DNA from: Methanosarcinales archaeon
Lineage (GTDB): Archaea > Halobacteriota > Methanosarcinia > Methanosarcinales > Methanogasteraceae
Assembly (NCBI GenBank): GCA_030609345.1
Contig: JAUWCK010000076.1
Span: 1 to 5,951 of the forward strand
Reading direction: 5' to 3'
DNA: 5,951 nt
The notes under the pieces are model-generated. The model saw only the letters and a program-made list of their open reading frames with translations. It had not been told where the DNA came from and ran no database searches. Shown in pieces: positions 5,801 through 5,951 of the stretch. The position numbers and the translations under genes were made by a program. The number at the start of each line of letters is the position of its first letter. The stretch's first letter is position 1.

Positions 5801-5951
5801 TCCTTCGTCTCGATCGAGACGGAGTCGAGTATGATATCAAAGAACGTGCTCTTACCTTCGCGCGTGATCCGCTGGTATGACCGCAGGACTCCTGCGATGA
5901 TCACATGATCCCCGGGCGCTACGATCCCTGCAATATCATCCTCGATATTGA
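2806..5951 (-). CDS. mcm: Replicative DNA helicase MCM, 5'-partial, containing an intein
   Basis: Hexameric 3'-to-5' helicase subunit of the archaeal replication fork. The reading frame is still open at the right edge (visible start NIEDDIAGIVAPGDH, end of the OB domain), so the first roughly 170-200 residues lie outside; the GTG at 5904 is internal. The visible exteins total 497 residues. They hold the end of the OB fold, the AAA+ core with Walker A GDPGIAKS (5554-5577), Walker B AAIDEMDK (about 5368-5391), the pre-sensor-1 hairpin TVSIAKAG, sensor 1 GAANPKYGRFD and the arginine finger SRFD, then the lid and a C-terminal winged helix ending GDVRLS. A 550-residue intein splits EAMEQQ from TVSIAKAG (3670-5319). 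No frameshift or stop is seen. The gene converges on birA and ends in T tracts. Confidence 0.97.
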   Translation of the reverse strand, partial: NIEDDIAGIVAPGDHVIIAGVLRSYQRITREGKSTFFDIILDSVSIETKDKEFTEIEITPEEEEEIIKLSKDPGIYKKIIASIAPSIYGYEEVKEALALQLMSGVPKNLPDGARIRGDVHVLLVGDPGIAKSQLLRYIRKLAPRGIYTSGRSSSAAGLTAAAVRDEFGDGRWTLEAGALVLADQGIAAIDEMDKMRPEDRSAIHEAMEQQSYHPSTEIMFSGGRKVRIGEFVDALIENNRDKTVDGVDCEILPFEGNRDLDGTEILTLNPDNNICQTPINRVSRHKAPDHFIQITYSNGRRITVTPEHPVYVVQNDEITTVLADKLEAGAFAPIPNKYPLASSEVSLQIPDSRQRAHDRRYKEISFPTRLDRDLGRLLGYIVSEGHVYYSEKNGAAEVMISNTDLNIITDADDLIRGTFDTTTYIQHQPHSERKTATKDLYTVRCASIPLYEFMKLNFEGVTVKSHEKRIPDQIFASYDDVKIEFLIGAFRGDGFYDSERFGYTTNSIGLANDYSDLLLCLGIYSYITKSAEYRSNKEGRLKSAYKVVVSGQDSQKRFYDIIGTHDKRHERINQFVVRSHNKLNDRDTVPVDIAIRIKKLLKDYRLDNGYFDKIIANNNGIHRKVALKYLNKVESYLSDLQPHNIDEMANPREIRKKYRIPIHLIAGRMDLSDSMVTYIERNPSTKNAPRMLEQIKYIAEAKIRASENTIKDIKRIANSDIRFTTVKSVSMVRNDGFDWVYDVTVEPDHTFVSNGLILHNTVSIAKAGIMATLKSRCALLGAANPKYGRFDPYEGIAQQIKMAPALLSRFDLIFVLKDEPDIGRDSAIASHILRAHHAGELHAHQTNVSGSGVTHSDVEGAMKIIKPEIMPDLLRKYVAYAKRGIYPIMDGDAMDRLIEFYLGLRRQGEDRDSPVPVTARQLEALVRLCEASARMRLSDVVTIDDAKRVIRVVESCLRQVAFDAETGMFDADLITTGVSKSQRDKFKILRGIIRDIAAEHGGMAPKDDIYARAEEQGFDREHVEDMLGRLKTQGELYEPTQGDVRLS
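3850..3999 (-). other. Helix-turn-helix-like segment in the intein after the endonuclease
   Basis: Intein residues about 441-490 (PREIRKKYRIPIHLIAGRMD then LSDSMVTYIERNPSTK and MLEQIKYIAE) read like an XRE/HTH_3 domain: an initial helix, a turn, a recognition-like helix with YIER, then a closing helix. The stretch before it (about 378-430, PVDIAIRIKKLLKDY and IHRKVALKYLNKVESYL) has a similar helical pattern. Both lie between the endonuclease core and splicing block F. Extra DNA-binding modules that help target recognition are known in some inteins, so this may be a standard part of this intein family. No structure prediction was run. Confidence 0.5.
4264..4839 (-). other. LAGLIDADG endonuclease domain of the MCM intein
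   Basis: Intein residues about 161-352. Motif 1 is LLGYIVSEG (167-175) and motif 2 is LIGAFRGDG (276-284). The metal-binding acids E174 and D283 are both present, spaced 109 residues apart, which fits a single-chain two-repeat enzyme. By family knowledge it would cut intein-less mcm alleles at the insertion site and allow copying of the intein. With both acids kept, activity is plausible rather than shown. Confidence 0.88.

Noticed and set aside
5551..5904. GTG at 5904 as the mcm start
   Set aside because: The frame continues upstream to the window edge with family-like sequence (GIVAPGDHVIIAGVLR), so the GTG is internal.

Overview
The window looks archaeal, most likely from a methanogen or methane/alkane-oxidising relative in the Euryarchaeota. 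The evidence is a single archaeal-type MCM helicase interrupted by an intein, a stand-alone pyruvate-carboxylase-type biotin carboxylase next to a biotin protein ligase, T-tract style termination, and remnants of a group II intron. The lineage is an inference from gene content; there is no rRNA to confirm it.

Layout. Bases 1-190 are non-coding and repeat-rich: an 11-bp tandem repeat (28-57), an AT-rich TATA-like stretch, and an inverted-repeat element (89-187). The right arm of that element runs directly into the C-terminal two thirds of a biotin carboxylase (PycA/AccC type, + strand, to 1131). The N-terminal third, about 170 residues, is absent. A complete biotin protein ligase/repressor gene (birA, 1149-2114, +) follows after 17 bases. 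In an intact system PycA carboxylates biotin carried on PycB, and BirA attaches that biotin. No pycB is visible here.

The roughly 690-base gap 2115-2805 holds no convincing large gene. It contains what looks like the 5' part of a group II intron on the minus strand (5' end at 2623), a second partial copy of the bases-89-187 repeat immediately outside that 5' end, a 35-codon hydrophobic ORF of unknown status, and a cluster of A/T-rich hairpins that probably ends MCM transcription.

From 2806 to the right edge, on the minus strand, lies the replicative helicase gene mcm, running off the window at its 5' end. It carries an in-frame 550-residue intein (3670-5319) between the Walker B motif and the pre-sensor-1 hairpin. 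The intein has intact-looking splicing residues, both LAGLIDADG endonuclease motifs and an additional C-terminal-side helix-turn-helix-like region. birA and mcm are convergent.

The main points of interest are the truncation of pycA exactly at a dispersed repeat, the sharing of that repeat with the group II intron junction 2.4 kb away, and the apparently complete intein with an extra DNA-binding-like segment.
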